NCBI RefSeq assembly: GCF_943193015.1
Contig: NZ_CALPCM010000018.1
Span: 1-59,767 of the forward strand
Direction: 5' to 3'
Origin: Hominisplanchenecus_A murintestinalis
GTDB taxonomy: Bacteria; Bacillota; Clostridia; Lachnospirales; Lachnospiraceae
Length of the DNA: 59,767 nucleotides
The position numbers were made by a program, and so were the translations under genes. Below are positions 25,756-33,533 of the stretch, one piece after another (positions within the stretch are counted from its first letter, which is position 1; each line of letters opens with the position of its first letter). The notes under the pieces were generated by a model. The model ran no database searches. It saw only the letters and a program-made list of their open reading frames with translations, and had not been told where the DNA came from.

Positions 25756-26327
25756 CCTTCTACCTTCTTATTATATTCATTCATTGCCGCCTCCATATTG
25801 TCCGTGAGAATTTTAACCACGGCGTCTGCCGCCCGCTCTAAAGAAACATCTACCTTCTCTCTCTCTGCTTTCGAAAAACGGCTCAGCACATAATCAGCTA
25901 AATCATAGCCCTTCGGCTTTTCTCCCACTCCCACCTTTACCCGCTTAAACGCCTGGCCTCCCAGATGGGCGATAATATTTTTAATTCCATTGTGTCCGCC
26001 TGCGCTCCCTTTCGCCCGCAGCCTGAGCTGTCCCGGTTCCAGGCTGATATCATCATAAATTACAATCAATTCTTCTGTTTCGTCTATCTTATAGAAGTCT
26101 ATGAGCTCTCTTACACTCTCACCACTTAAATTCATAAACGTCTGGGGTTTCGCCAGAACTACCCGGTTCCCCTCTACAATCCCTTTTCCATACAATGCCT
26201 TATGCTTTTTCGCATCCACACTGATTCCATAACGCTCTGCCAGCACATCAATCGTGTCAAACCCCACATTATGACGGGTATGGGCATACTGTTTGCCCGG
26301 ATTCCCGAGCCCTACGATAATATACAT
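25752..26327 (-). CDS. pth: Peptidyl-tRNA hydrolase
   Basis: The 191-aa enzyme cleaves peptidyl-tRNA released by stalled ribosomes. The family motifs are visible: GLGNPGKQYAHTRHNVGF with the catalytic His near 20, KPQTFMNLSGESV with the substrate-binding Asn, and YDDISLEPGQLRLR plus SAGGHNGIK. The start at 26327 gives the canonical MYIIVGLGNPG N-terminus and follows GAAAGGGGAACGT. It overlaps mfd by ATGA. Confidence 0.97.
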   Translation of the reverse strand: MYIIVGLGNPGKQYAHTRHNVGFDTIDVLAERYGISVDAKKHKALYGKGIVEGNRVVLAKPQTFMNLSGESVRELIDFYKIDETEELIVIYDDISLEPGQLRLRAKGSAGGHNGIKNIIAHLGGQAFKRVKVGVGEKPKGYDLADYVLSRFSKAEREKVDVSLERAADAVVKILTDNMEAAMNEYNKKVEG

Positions 26328-26392
26328 ACGTTCCCCTTTCTGACGCATTTGGCTCGCCATGCCGATAAATTTGAAAATTTTCACTCTCAGGC

Positions 26393-27187
26393 TTACCTCC
26401 CCTGCTCCATATCCATACGGCAAACTTCCAATACTTTCCGGTACGGCATCTCCCCTCCAAAAATATCCAGAGCGCTCCCCACTGTTACATCCACCGCATC
26501 CTTCCCCAGCGTCTTCAGCTTCTCCAAATCCTCAAAACTGCCTACGCCTCCCGCGTAAGTCACGGGAATCCCCTGCCAGTTTCCCAGCATCCGCACCAGT
26601 TCTTCTTCGATGCCATTTGCCTTTCCCTCCACATCCACGGCATGAACGAGAAACTCATCACAATAACAGGCTAACGTCTCCAACGTCCACTCATTCAACA
26701 CCGTCTCCGTAAACTTCTGCCAACGGTCGGTAACGATAAAGTACTCCTCCCCTCGCTTCCGGCAGCTCAAATCCAGTACCAGGCGTTCCTTTCCTACAGC
26801 GCTTCTTATCTTATCCAGATTCGTATAATTCAGACAGCCATCTTTAAACACAAAACTCGTAACAATCACATGGGAAGCTCCCGCATCCAGGTAGTCTGAC
26901 GCATTTCCGTCATGAATACCGCCGCCGGCCTGCAGTCCCCCCGGATACGCCCGCAGCGCCGCCAAAGCCTGCGCCCGCGTTGCCTCATAATAAGGAGACG
27001 AAGCCGGGTTCAGCAAGATAACATGTCCTCCTTGAACTCCTTCCCTTCGGTAAAGCCTGGCATAATAAGGAGCGTCCTGAACGGACACAAAATTTTCCGC
27101 CGCCAAATCTCCGGAATCGGCCAGAGAACCTCCGACAATCTGTTTTACTTTTCCATTGTGAATATCAATGCATGGACGAAATCTCAT
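26393..27187 (-). CDS. hisA: Eukaryotic-type HisA (ProFAR isomerase)
   Basis: The 264-aa (beta/alpha)8 protein isomerises ProFAR to PRFAR in histidine synthesis. It has the long eukaryotic-type features (CIDIHNGKVKQIVGGSL, AENFV, GGHVILLNP, LQAGGGIHDGNASDYLDAGASHVI split here by blocks, VTYAGGVGSFEDLEKL) rather than the shorter bacterial HisA. The first catalytic Asp (IDI) and the second-half Asp (HAVDVEGK) are present. It is not next to other his genes but between pth and a sirtuin gene. The 65-bp gap to pth suggests co-transcription. Confidence 0.88.
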   Translation of the reverse strand: MRFRPCIDIHNGKVKQIVGGSLADSGDLAAENFVSVQDAPYYARLYRREGVQGGHVILLNPASSPYYEATRAQALAALRAYPGGLQAGGGIHDGNASDYLDAGASHVIVTSFVFKDGCLNYTNLDKIRSAVGKERLVLDLSCRKRGEEYFIVTDRWQKFTETVLNEWTLETLACYCDEFLVHAVDVEGKANGIEEELVRMLGNWQGIPVTYAGGVGSFEDLEKLKTLGKDAVDVTVGSALDIFGGEMPYRKVLEVCRMDMEQGR

Positions 27188-27216
27188 CTGTTATCCCTTT
27201 CTTACTGCAAATAGTA

Positions 27217-27265
27217 ACTTTCCTTTCTCTTAAAACCACAAAAAGCCGGCATTCCGTGCCGAAAG
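27217..27265 (-). terminator. Possible terminator after the sirtuin gene
   Basis: On the minus strand a short stem cggca / tgccg is followed by GCTTTTTGTGGTTTT. It lies between the sirtuin stop (27341) and hisA. The 5-bp stem is weak. Confidence 0.4.
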
Positions 27266-27340
27266 TTCCTGTGCAGATTCCTGAAAATCTTTGCCCGGGA
27301 ACCTTCGGTACGCAGTGCCAGAACTGCTGCCTTGCTTCTT

Positions 27341-28108
27341 TTACTGAATCTCCAAAAATCTTCTCTCCAGCTCAGAAAACACCTCTCCCAGAGAGCACGC
27401 AAAAGAAATATCCGAAGCAGGATTTAACTTCACCTGAAGCTGATCCCTGTTAATCACTACCAGATGGTTTCCTCTGAACTCATGAATATAGTACGCCGCA
27501 GGATATACCGTCAGCGAGGTTCCGCCGATCATCAGCATGTCTGCCTCCCGAAGTTCTTCTTCCGCTTCCCTGACTGCATTCCCCGGAAGCTGCTCTCCGT
27601 AAAGAGTCACGTCCGGCCGCACCATATGGCCGCACGCCGGACATTCCGGAATGGAGTTCTCTGACTGGAAAATAAAATCACCGCCATATTCCCTGTGGCA
27701 GTGAACACAATAATTCCTCTGCGTCGTCCCGTGAAGCTCAATCACGCGCCTGCTGCCTGCCATCTGGTGCAGCCCGTCAATATTCTGGGTAATTACTGAA
27801 GAAAGCTTTCCTGCCGCCTCCAGCCTTGCCAGCATTTTGTGGGTAATATTCGGCTTTATGCCCCTTGTGTCCAGCTTTTGATTGTAAAATTCATAAAATA
27901 CTTCCGGCCTGTCATACAGGCAGCCGGAGCTTAACAGATACTCCGGCGAATACTTGTCAAACTGCACGTCATGCTGGTTGTACAGCCCATCCTTACTCCT
28001 GAAATCGGGAATACCGCTTTCCGTCGATACTCCCGCCCCGCCAAAGAATACGGTTTTCTTCGATTCATTCATACAGCGAATCAGGAGGTCAATCTTTTCT
28101 TTCATCAT
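27341..28108 (-). CDS. cobB: Sir2-family NAD-dependent protein deacylase
   Basis: The 255-aa sirtuin removes acyl groups from lysines using NAD. Visible motifs: FFGGAGVSTESGIPDFRS (NAD-binding GAG loop), TQNIDGLHQMAGS, catalytic His in ELHGTTQ, two CxxC pairs of the zinc site (CVHCH ... CPACG), and GGTSLTVYPA. Two adjacent ATGs at 28108 and 28105 follow a G-rich ribosome site. It may tune acetylation of metabolic enzymes. Confidence 0.94.
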   Translation of the reverse strand: MMKEKIDLLIRCMNESKKTVFFGGAGVSTESGIPDFRSKDGLYNQHDVQFDKYSPEYLLSSGCLYDRPEVFYEFYNQKLDTRGIKPNITHKMLARLEAAGKLSSVITQNIDGLHQMAGSRRVIELHGTTQRNYCVHCHREYGGDFIFQSENSIPECPACGHMVRPDVTLYGEQLPGNAVREAEEELREADMLMIGGTSLTVYPAAYYIHEFRGNHLVVINRDQLQVKLNPASDISFACSLGEVFSELERRFLEIQ

Positions 28109-28227
28109 CCGGCCCCCCTGTCCCTGGGTAAACATACCGCCCCAAGTATTTCATTCATAGCTGACATTGTACCATACTTCTCCGCGCATATCCAGACTGT
28201 AAATGCCTGATACTGCCTAAATCGTAA

Positions 28228-28356
28228 CAATTCAGCCTTCGGCTTCCTATTCCTGGCATCAAGCCATGCAAAACCACTTCGTGGTGGCTTGATGCCCCTG
28301 AACCGCAACGCTATTTCACGGACTTTGCAGCAAGTGCAAAGTCCCGGGCTGAACTG
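28228..28356. repeat. Structured intergenic repeat with three nested hairpins
   Basis: An outer stem (caattcagcc / ggctgaactg, one wobble) closes a perfect 12-bp hairpin (ggcatcaagcca / tggcttgatgcc, 28255-28296, with inner accac/gtggt) and a 9-bp hairpin (gactttgca / tgcaaagtc, 28321-28343). It fills most of the gap between yccF and the sirtuin gene. The compact, GC-rich, symmetric design looks like a REP- or MITE-type element that should occur in many copies. Confidence 0.5.
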
Positions 28357-28370
28357 CTGCCCTAAATCTT

Positions 28371-28730
28371 TTAATATACCTCCGCCCCAAAAGGCATCAA
28401 CGCCAGCTTTGCGAGCTTAAACTGCTGCAGCCCAAACGGGATTCCGATAACCGTAATGCACAGTAACACGCCAAACAGCACATGTTCCAATGCCAAAAAC
28501 AATCCGGAAAACAGCAGCCACACAATATTCAGTAGAAATGAAGCAGCGCCCCCGCCATAGCGAACCTGCTTTCCAAACGGGAAGAAACTAAGCGATGCAA
28601 GCTTAAAGCACTGCACGCCTACCGGGATTCCGATAATCGTAATGCACCAGAGGCATCCTGCAAGACACCAGCTCAATCCGCTCAGTGCACCGCCAAACAA
28701 AAACCACAACAAATTTCCTAAGCAACCCAT
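28371..28730 (-). CDS. YccF-domain inner membrane protein
   Basis: The 119-aa protein consists of two related halves, each with a hydrophobic stretch and the YccF signature (CITIIGIPVGVQCFKLASL and CITVIGIPFGLQQFKLAKLA), followed by FPFGK and MPFGA. The start at 28730 is set by AGGAGGTG upstream; the earlier in-frame codon is GTG inside that site. Function is unknown. It lies 25 bp before the M26-like protease stop on the same strand. Confidence 0.85.
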   Translation of the reverse strand: MGCLGNLLWFLFGGALSGLSWCLAGCLWCITIIGIPVGVQCFKLASLSFFPFGKQVRYGGGAASFLLNIVWLLFSGLFLALEHVLFGVLLCITVIGIPFGLQQFKLAKLALMPFGAEVY

Positions 28731-28755
28731 TTTGCGCACCTCCTGCCCGATAATG

Positions 28756-31700
28756 TTAATTCATCTTCACTTTTACCTTTATTTTTTTAGACAGGCCATT
28801 CCGGGCAATACAGTATATCGTACAAGTACCATCTTTTTTCCCGGTAATAACCCCTTTCTTAGACACTCCTGCAATAGACGGCTCGGATGAAACATAACGC
28901 ACCTTCTTCTCAGCTTTTCTTATCTGTTTTCCTGTCACTTTCACACGAAGCTGGACTTTTTTCCCCGGCTTCACACTCACATTTGAACGTTTTACCCGTA
29001 TTTTTAAAGGATTACCATATTTTCCTCCCGCTGTCATACTATAGACCGGCAGGGACTTGGATAGGATTACACGTTTCCCACCAACATTTTTATACGCTGT
29101 GACATAGTATTTGTACTGGCTTCCCCGTTTTAATCTTGTATGTTTCCACTTGCCTGTCTTTTTGCCGACTGTTCGGAGACGTTTATATTTCCCATTATAT
29201 TTTGCTCCATACACTTCATACCCATCTGCCGATTCCACCAGATTCCAGCGGATTGTCTGTGACGTTTTGGCAGAAGACACTTTGCAAAGAAGCAGCGCGG
29301 AGTTCGTAGTTTCATTGCCAATCCCGGAATCATCTCTCTCTCCGGAGTCATCACCTGGCTTTTCCGGCAGCCCTGACCCCATATCCCCCGGTTTGTCTAT
29401 CGGATTCGGTGCCGGCTCTGGATCTGGTGTTGGCTTCGGCTCCGGTGCCGGCTCCGGCGTCGGTTCCGGCTCCGGCGTCGGTTCCGGATCTGGCGTTGGT
29501 TCCGGGTCCGGCGTTGGTTCCGGGTCTGGCGTTGGGCCTGGATCTGGCGTTGGTTCCGGATCCGGTGTTGGCTCCGGGTCTGGCGCTGGTTCCGGGTCCG
29601 GTGTCGATCCGGAGCCGTAAATAGATTCCTTGAAGTCCTGTGTCTGAAGTAAATATGCTTTGAATATTTCCTGTTTCAGGCGCTCCACCTCTGTCGCGTG
29701 TGCGCGGATATTATTAGAACCACTCGGCAATGCATTAACATTTATCAAATCACTCTCTACCGCCTCCCTCATCAGCAGGCGCAGTTCTTCAAAATTACTA
29801 ACCGTAACGGACTGATTTTTCCACGTAATAGTGACTGGCTTTAATTCGCCGACTCTTTCAATCCTTCTCTGGAACATCGCTTTCTTAAAATCAGCCATTG
29901 TCTCATAAGTACCGCCAAATATCTTCTTCAAGATATATTCATCCGACAGAATCGCCTGTTCCGATTTGGCAGATTCTTTATACTGATTGGATATATAAGG
30001 AACCATGCCATTGTAATATCCATATTCAGCAAGCAGTTCAAATGCCTGCCGACGTATCATGAGATCGCCGCTAACACCATAGCTATTCTGTACCCCGGCA
30101 TAATTAGCGCTAAAGAGCGGAACAACATAATAACCATTTCTCGCCATGCTTCCTGTTGTCTTCGTTCCATTTACCTCATGGCGGGATACAATAATATTAT
30201 TACAGATTAGGTCATCGATAGAGTTCAGCCCCTCTGCCTCATCTGTGGTCAACTCTCTTACTGAATCCAGATTATGCCTGGAACCTTCCTCTCCCTGATT
30301 ATATCTTTCCTCCGGGTCCTCGATCTGTTCAAGTTTATGGAACCATTTCCTCTTCTCTTCTGTACTTTTTGTAAACATAACATCTGCTTCTGCATAATCC
30401 AGCGTATAAACGACATCCAGAATGCCTTTCATGTAACTCTGCAGATCGGCCTCATCCTGAAAACGTTCGGGCTGGGCATTATGATAGCGGTCGCTGGACG
30501 CCAGGCGGTCATAGATCAGATTCAGGTTAAAAGCAGGCGGGTCATTTGTCTCATAAGGCTCGAACATCCCCCTTGTGTAAACTTCTCCCATTATGCCGTC
30601 CCGCGAACCATTCCCATTCAGCATCAACTCGGAAACAAAGATATGCGTCAGCTCATGGGCATACGTTGCAAACCCCCGTTCTGTCAGCGCCTTTGACGCA
30701 TAGTAACGGATACGCGCTCCTTCCGCCACACCATCTGCAAACATATAGGTACCATATAAATTCATGGGAGTAAAAAATTCCCTCACGCCCAGGGCAGCAT
30801 TCTCCCCCAATTTATCCGACCATTGGATAACTGTATCGGGATCAATCCGAAGACTGTCCAAAACAACACGATTAGACGCGAGCAGCCCCTTCTTTTCCGG
30901 TTTTGCAATGCGATGCCAAAAATCAACAAATGCCTTCTGCTGCTTCGCCCCCTGCTCCATCTGCTGCAGAAACTTTTCACGTAATTCTCCATAACGTGCC
31001 GGATCGGTTTCTCTTAAGTTCCTGTCTATATAACAATCCACGATTCCATATGTAATCGTCAAAGAATTTGCAATAACGTAAACACTGTCTTCTGATACAG
31101 TAAGCAATGGCAAAATATAGGCGCGGGAAACCGTATCATCATACAGCCTCCTGTATATTCCGGCATCCCTGCTGTCCCAGTCAGATAGTTTTTCCAGTAT
31201 ATATGCACGGCTTTCCTGCAAAAACCACTCGTTCAGCGATGTATCCGGTATCCATTTTTCTCTGTTCTCTTCCAAAAAAGCCTCCAGTGTCATAGAAGAA
31301 GTAACTTTCGAAAACAACTTCCCCCGGCCAAATAAATTCACATTATTGGCAATTTTCAAATTATCGCCGCCGGCGCTTCCAATCTCTATCAGCCAGTCCA
31401 GAACATCTGTCTGAACTCCGTATGTCCCCGGCTCATAAAGGATAACATCTTTAATATTGTGCTCTCCCATATCAAAGTTATACAATCTCTCAAGATAAGT
31501 AAGCCCCAGCAGCAGTTTTTCTCTATTTTGCTGTATTTTATTAATAAAAAAATCTACACCCTTACTTTCCGCGCCGGCAGTACTGTCAACCACTCTCTGA
31601 ATAATCTCTCCAATTTCTGCCTGCACCTTTGCAAATGCCTCTTCAAAAGACATCGCTTTTACATTGTCCTTATTTAATTCCGCCACGGCTTGTTCATCCG

Positions 31701-31950
31701 TAATATCCGCAGGGCTCTTTCCCTCCCGTATGGCAATTTCTGTTTTCTTATTTAATTTGTCCGACAGGGAATACCGGCTTGGCGCCAGCAGCTGCCCTAT
31801 TGTCGTACTATTTTCATAATCAACTGCCTGCAGAGCCGCTGTTGTATTCCGACTCACCGTTTCTCCGCAGCTCCCTGCAAAAGAAGTCATTGATGGAACA
31901 ATTAACGCCATCATGATAAATACTATTATTGCTGCTCTTATATTTTTCAT
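28756..31950 (-). CDS. Secreted M26-like zinc metallopeptidase (IgA1-protease/ZmpB family) with proline linker, FN3 and Ig-like domains
   Basis: The 1064-aa protein has a signal peptide (about 1-26). The core matches the M26 C-terminal peptidase domain: the zinc motif HELTH (His432-His436), a third-ligand candidate Glu456 in GIMGEVY, and YMKGILDVVYTLDYAEADVM with a Trp-Phe-His-Lys stretch, features familiar from streptococcal ZmpB and IgA1 protease. The latter cut IgA1 or mucin-like glycoproteins. After about residue 800 come a long (EPTPDP)n linker, an FN3-like domain and a BIG2 domain ending in lysine-rich KIKVKVKMN. There is no LPXTG. The start at 31950 is set by AGGA at 6 nt. A good promoter lies at 32010-32038. 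Family call likely; the substrate is unknown. Confidence 0.82.
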   Translation of the reverse strand: MKNIRAAIIVFIMMALIVPSMTSFAGSCGETVSRNTTAALQAVDYENSTTIGQLLAPSRYSLSDKLNKKTEIAIREGKSPADITDEQAVAELNKDNVKAMSFEEAFAKVQAEIGEIIQRVVDSTAGAESKGVDFFINKIQQNREKLLLGLTYLERLYNFDMGEHNIKDVILYEPGTYGVQTDVLDWLIEIGSAGGDNLKIANNVNLFGRGKLFSKVTSSMTLEAFLEENREKWIPDTSLNEWFLQESRAYILEKLSDWDSRDAGIYRRLYDDTVSRAYILPLLTVSEDSVYVIANSLTITYGIVDCYIDRNLRETDPARYGELREKFLQQMEQGAKQQKAFVDFWHRIAKPEKKGLLASNRVVLDSLRIDPDTVIQWSDKLGENAALGVREFFTPMNLYGTYMFADGVAEGARIRYYASKALTERGFATYAHELTHIFVSELMLNGNGSRDGIMGEVYTRGMFEPYETNDPPAFNLNLIYDRLASSDRYHNAQPERFQDEADLQSYMKGILDVVYTLDYAEADVMFTKSTEEKRKWFHKLEQIEDPEERYNQGEEGSRHNLDSVRELTTDEAEGLNSIDDLICNNIIVSRHEVNGTKTTGSMARNGYYVVPLFSANYAGVQNSYGVSGDLMIRRQAFELLAEYGYYNGMVPYISNQYKESAKSEQAILSDEYILKKIFGGTYETMADFKKAMFQRRIERVGELKPVTITWKNQSVTVSNFEELRLLMREAVESDLINVNALPSGSNNIRAHATEVERLKQEIFKAYLLQTQDFKESIYGSGSTPDPEPAPDPEPTPDPEPTPDPGPTPDPEPTPDPEPTPDPEPTPEPEPTPEPAPEPKPTPDPEPAPNPIDKPGDMGSGLPEKPGDDSGERDDSGIGNETTNSALLLCKVSSAKTSQTIRWNLVESADGYEVYGAKYNGKYKRLRTVGKKTGKWKHTRLKRGSQYKYYVTAYKNVGGKRVILSKSLPVYSMTAGGKYGNPLKIRVKRSNVSVKPGKKVQLRVKVTGKQIRKAEKKVRYVSSEPSIAGVSKKGVITGKKDGTCTIYCIARNGLSKKIKVKVKMN
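29410..29610. repeat. Tandem repeat encoding the proline-rich linker
   Basis: About eleven copies of an 18-bp unit (variants of ggttccggctctggcgtt) encode Glu-Pro-Thr-Pro-Asp-Pro repeats in the M26-like protease. Copies differ mostly at third positions. Length variation between strains is likely by slippage. Confidence 0.8.
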
Positions 31951-32009
31951 CCGCCGTCCTACGCTCATATCCTTTAATACAAATAACAGTGTACTTCTTC
32001 ACTGAAAAC

Positions 32010-32038
32010 ATTATACTTTATTTTCCATCTGTCAACAA
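32010..32038 (-). promoter_or_regulatory. Promoter of the M26-like protease
   Basis: On the minus strand TTGTTG (32033-32038) and a perfect TATAAT (32010-32015) are 17 bp apart, 60 bp upstream of the start codon. An overlapping TTGACA gives only 14 bp spacing. Confidence 0.6.
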
Positions 32039-32155
32039 TCCTTTTCTGCAGGATTACAATACATAAACCTTTCATTGTAATTTTAGAAATGCCGCAACTG
32101 AATGATTCTCCGGAGGAAGTCAAACTTGACGGGAGCAGGAAAACACGAAAAATGT

Positions 32156-32184
32156 GCTTCAGCCCAGGGTGCTGAAGCATATTT
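32156..32184 (+). terminator. Orphan rightward terminator
   Basis: The arms gcttcagc and gctgaagc with loop ccagggt are followed by atatttttt. No gene ends just upstream on the plus strand, so it may end a small RNA or a short leader. Confidence 0.6.
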
Positions 32185-32294
32185 TTTAATTTCGATTAAG
32201 ACGATTCACCCACTCGGTGCATATTGGTTAACTTTTCAACTACGTCAGCAAGCCCCTCCTGTTACCCGCGCCGTTTCTGCTCTTTCTCAAACCC

Positions 32295-32323
32295 TTGCTT
32301 TTTATAGACGAACACAGTATAAT
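32295..32323 (+). promoter_or_regulatory. Promoter of the 32384 lipoprotein gene
   Basis: TTGCTT (32295-32300) and TATAAT (32318-32323) are separated by 17 bp, 60 bp before the ATG. Confidence 0.6.
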
Positions 32324-32383
32324 TATATGCAATGATTGCAATATGCCCGCCGCCTTGCGCGGAATCGGCATGAAGGAGGCTTT

Positions 32384-33493
32384 ATGAACAGATACCGCAT
32401 CGCTAAATTTTTCATTTTCTTTTTCTTTTCTGTTCTTTTCCTGTCAGGCTGCAGAGATTCAGAGCAGGTAAAGCTCGTAAAGTCCGAACTAAATCAGCTC
32501 CAAAAACTGGACGAGAATACTATCCGCACTTTTATTTCTTGTGAAAATATTCTCCGTCCCGGCGCTTCTTCAAATGTCAGCAGCGAAGCCACCCAAACTG
32601 TGCAGCTTTTTTTCCAGGATTTTGACTATCGCATTCTGTCTTCTAAAGTCACAGATAACACTGCCACGGTAACTGCAGAAATCCAGAATATCGACACGAA
32701 AGAACTTGCCAAAGACCTTTGTTTGGAGTTAATCGTCCGCAGCAGTTCTCCACACGCAGAAGACAGCGCCATACTTTCCGGCGATTCCTATTTTTCACTT
32801 CTGCACGGCTTCCTCTCCCATAACCAGTACAAATCTGTAAAAACCGAAGTGCATTTTCACCTGGAAAAAACAGACGGACAATGGCTTATCCAAGGTAACG
32901 AAGTATTAGAAGATGAGCTTTTAGGGGGATTTATCTCCTGTCTGAACGATCCCTACCTGGTAACGCCTGAAGAAATTATCGCTAAGGTCTGCGAAATGCT
33001 GAAAGCACAGACTCCTGAAGAATGGATTTCTTATCTGGAGATCAAAGATGTGTTTTCCACCTACAGTACCCTTTCTGACAAAGTTGACTTGGCTCTTGCC
33101 TCCCAAATTTCAAAATGCTTTTCTTACAATATTAGGGAAGTAACCGTGGCTGGCGACAAAGCGAACGCGCTGGTCGACATCACCAGCCTCGATATGGCCA
33201 GCGTCCTTGATGAATATCTTGACAAGCTGCTGGACTACGCTTCCACCACAGAGGCTGTACGCGCTACTGACACAGAACTCGCCGACAAAACCGCGGCTCT
33301 GCTCGCCGAGTGCCTGAACACCAACCGTAAAACCTGCACAAAAACCGTAGAAATTCATTTTACAAACAACGGAACCACCTGGGAAATGCAGCTAAATGGC
33401 GATTTCACAGACGCATTGCTGGGAGACATAAAAAAAGCAGCAGAAGCTTTTCAGTCAGCAGCAGTTTCCGGCGAATCAAATACACCGCAATAA
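32384..33493 (+). CDS. Lipoprotein of unknown function
   Basis: The 369-aa protein starts at 32384 after a perfect AAGGAGG. It has a lipoprotein signal (FFIFFFFSVLFLSGC). The mature part seems to hold two similar halves of about 165 residues: each has a polar linker and a block ending in a secondary-structure pattern of strands (TVTAEIQNIDTKELAKDL; ANALVDITSLDMASVLDEY) with VKTEVHFHLEKTDGQW in the first and KTVEIHFTNNGTTWEMQL in the second. This looks like a duplicated NTF2-like or DUF5105-type fold. It is the only rightward gene in this stretch and converges on the GH2 gene. Function unknown. Confidence 0.7.
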   Translation: MNRYRIAKFFIFFFFSVLFLSGCRDSEQVKLVKSELNQLQKLDENTIRTFISCENILRPGASSNVSSEATQTVQLFFQDFDYRILSSKVTDNTATVTAEIQNIDTKELAKDLCLELIVRSSSPHAEDSAILSGDSYFSLLHGFLSHNQYKSVKTEVHFHLEKTDGQWLIQGNEVLEDELLGGFISCLNDPYLVTPEEIIAKVCEMLKAQTPEEWISYLEIKDVFSTYSTLSDKVDLALASQISKCFSYNIREVTVAGDKANALVDITSLDMASVLDEYLDKLLDYASTTEAVRATDTELADKTAALLAECLNTNRKTCTKTVEIHFTNNGTTWEMQLNGDFTDALLGDIKKAAEAFQSAAVSGESNTPQ

Positions 33494-33513
33494 GCCGCAG
33501 CGTATTTGATTCG
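33472..33513. terminator. Inverted repeat between convergent lipoprotein and GH2 genes
   Basis: The arms cgaatcaaatac and gtatttgattcg (12 bp, perfect) bracket the lipoprotein stop codon. No long T-run follows on either side, so it is a plausible but not classic terminator. Confidence 0.45.
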
Positions 33514-33533
33514 TTAAAAGCCAGCCGTTACGC

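Larger units (their letters stand above)
31951..32383. other. Intergenic region with two divergent promoters and an orphan terminator
   Basis: No gene is supported in these 433 bp. They contain the leftward protease promoter (32010-32038), a rightward hairpin with T-run (32156-32184) and the rightward lipoprotein promoter (32295-32323). The stretch 32080-32155 upstream of the hairpin has no recognisable riboswitch. Confidence 0.6.

Noticed and set aside
11761..26347. A 17-bp word (ttcccctttctgacgca) occurs both before the beta-helix gene at 11761 and before pth at 26331.
   Set aside because: Part of it is the ribosome-binding site that both starts share, and one chance 17-mer match is not surprising at this scale.
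29410..29610. Regular 18-bp repeats that could suggest a CRISPR array.
   Set aside because: The units are contiguous, without spacers, and encode the Pro-rich linker in frame.
29111..29624. Long open frames antisense to the protease linker rich in Gly-Ser or Pro-Ala.
   Set aside because: They arise from the repeat composition on the other strand and have no ribosome site.
32080..32184. Possible riboswitch ahead of the lipoprotein gene.
   Set aside because: None of the conserved cores I know (cobalamin, SAM, c-di-GMP, guanidine, ZTP, THF) could be fitted.
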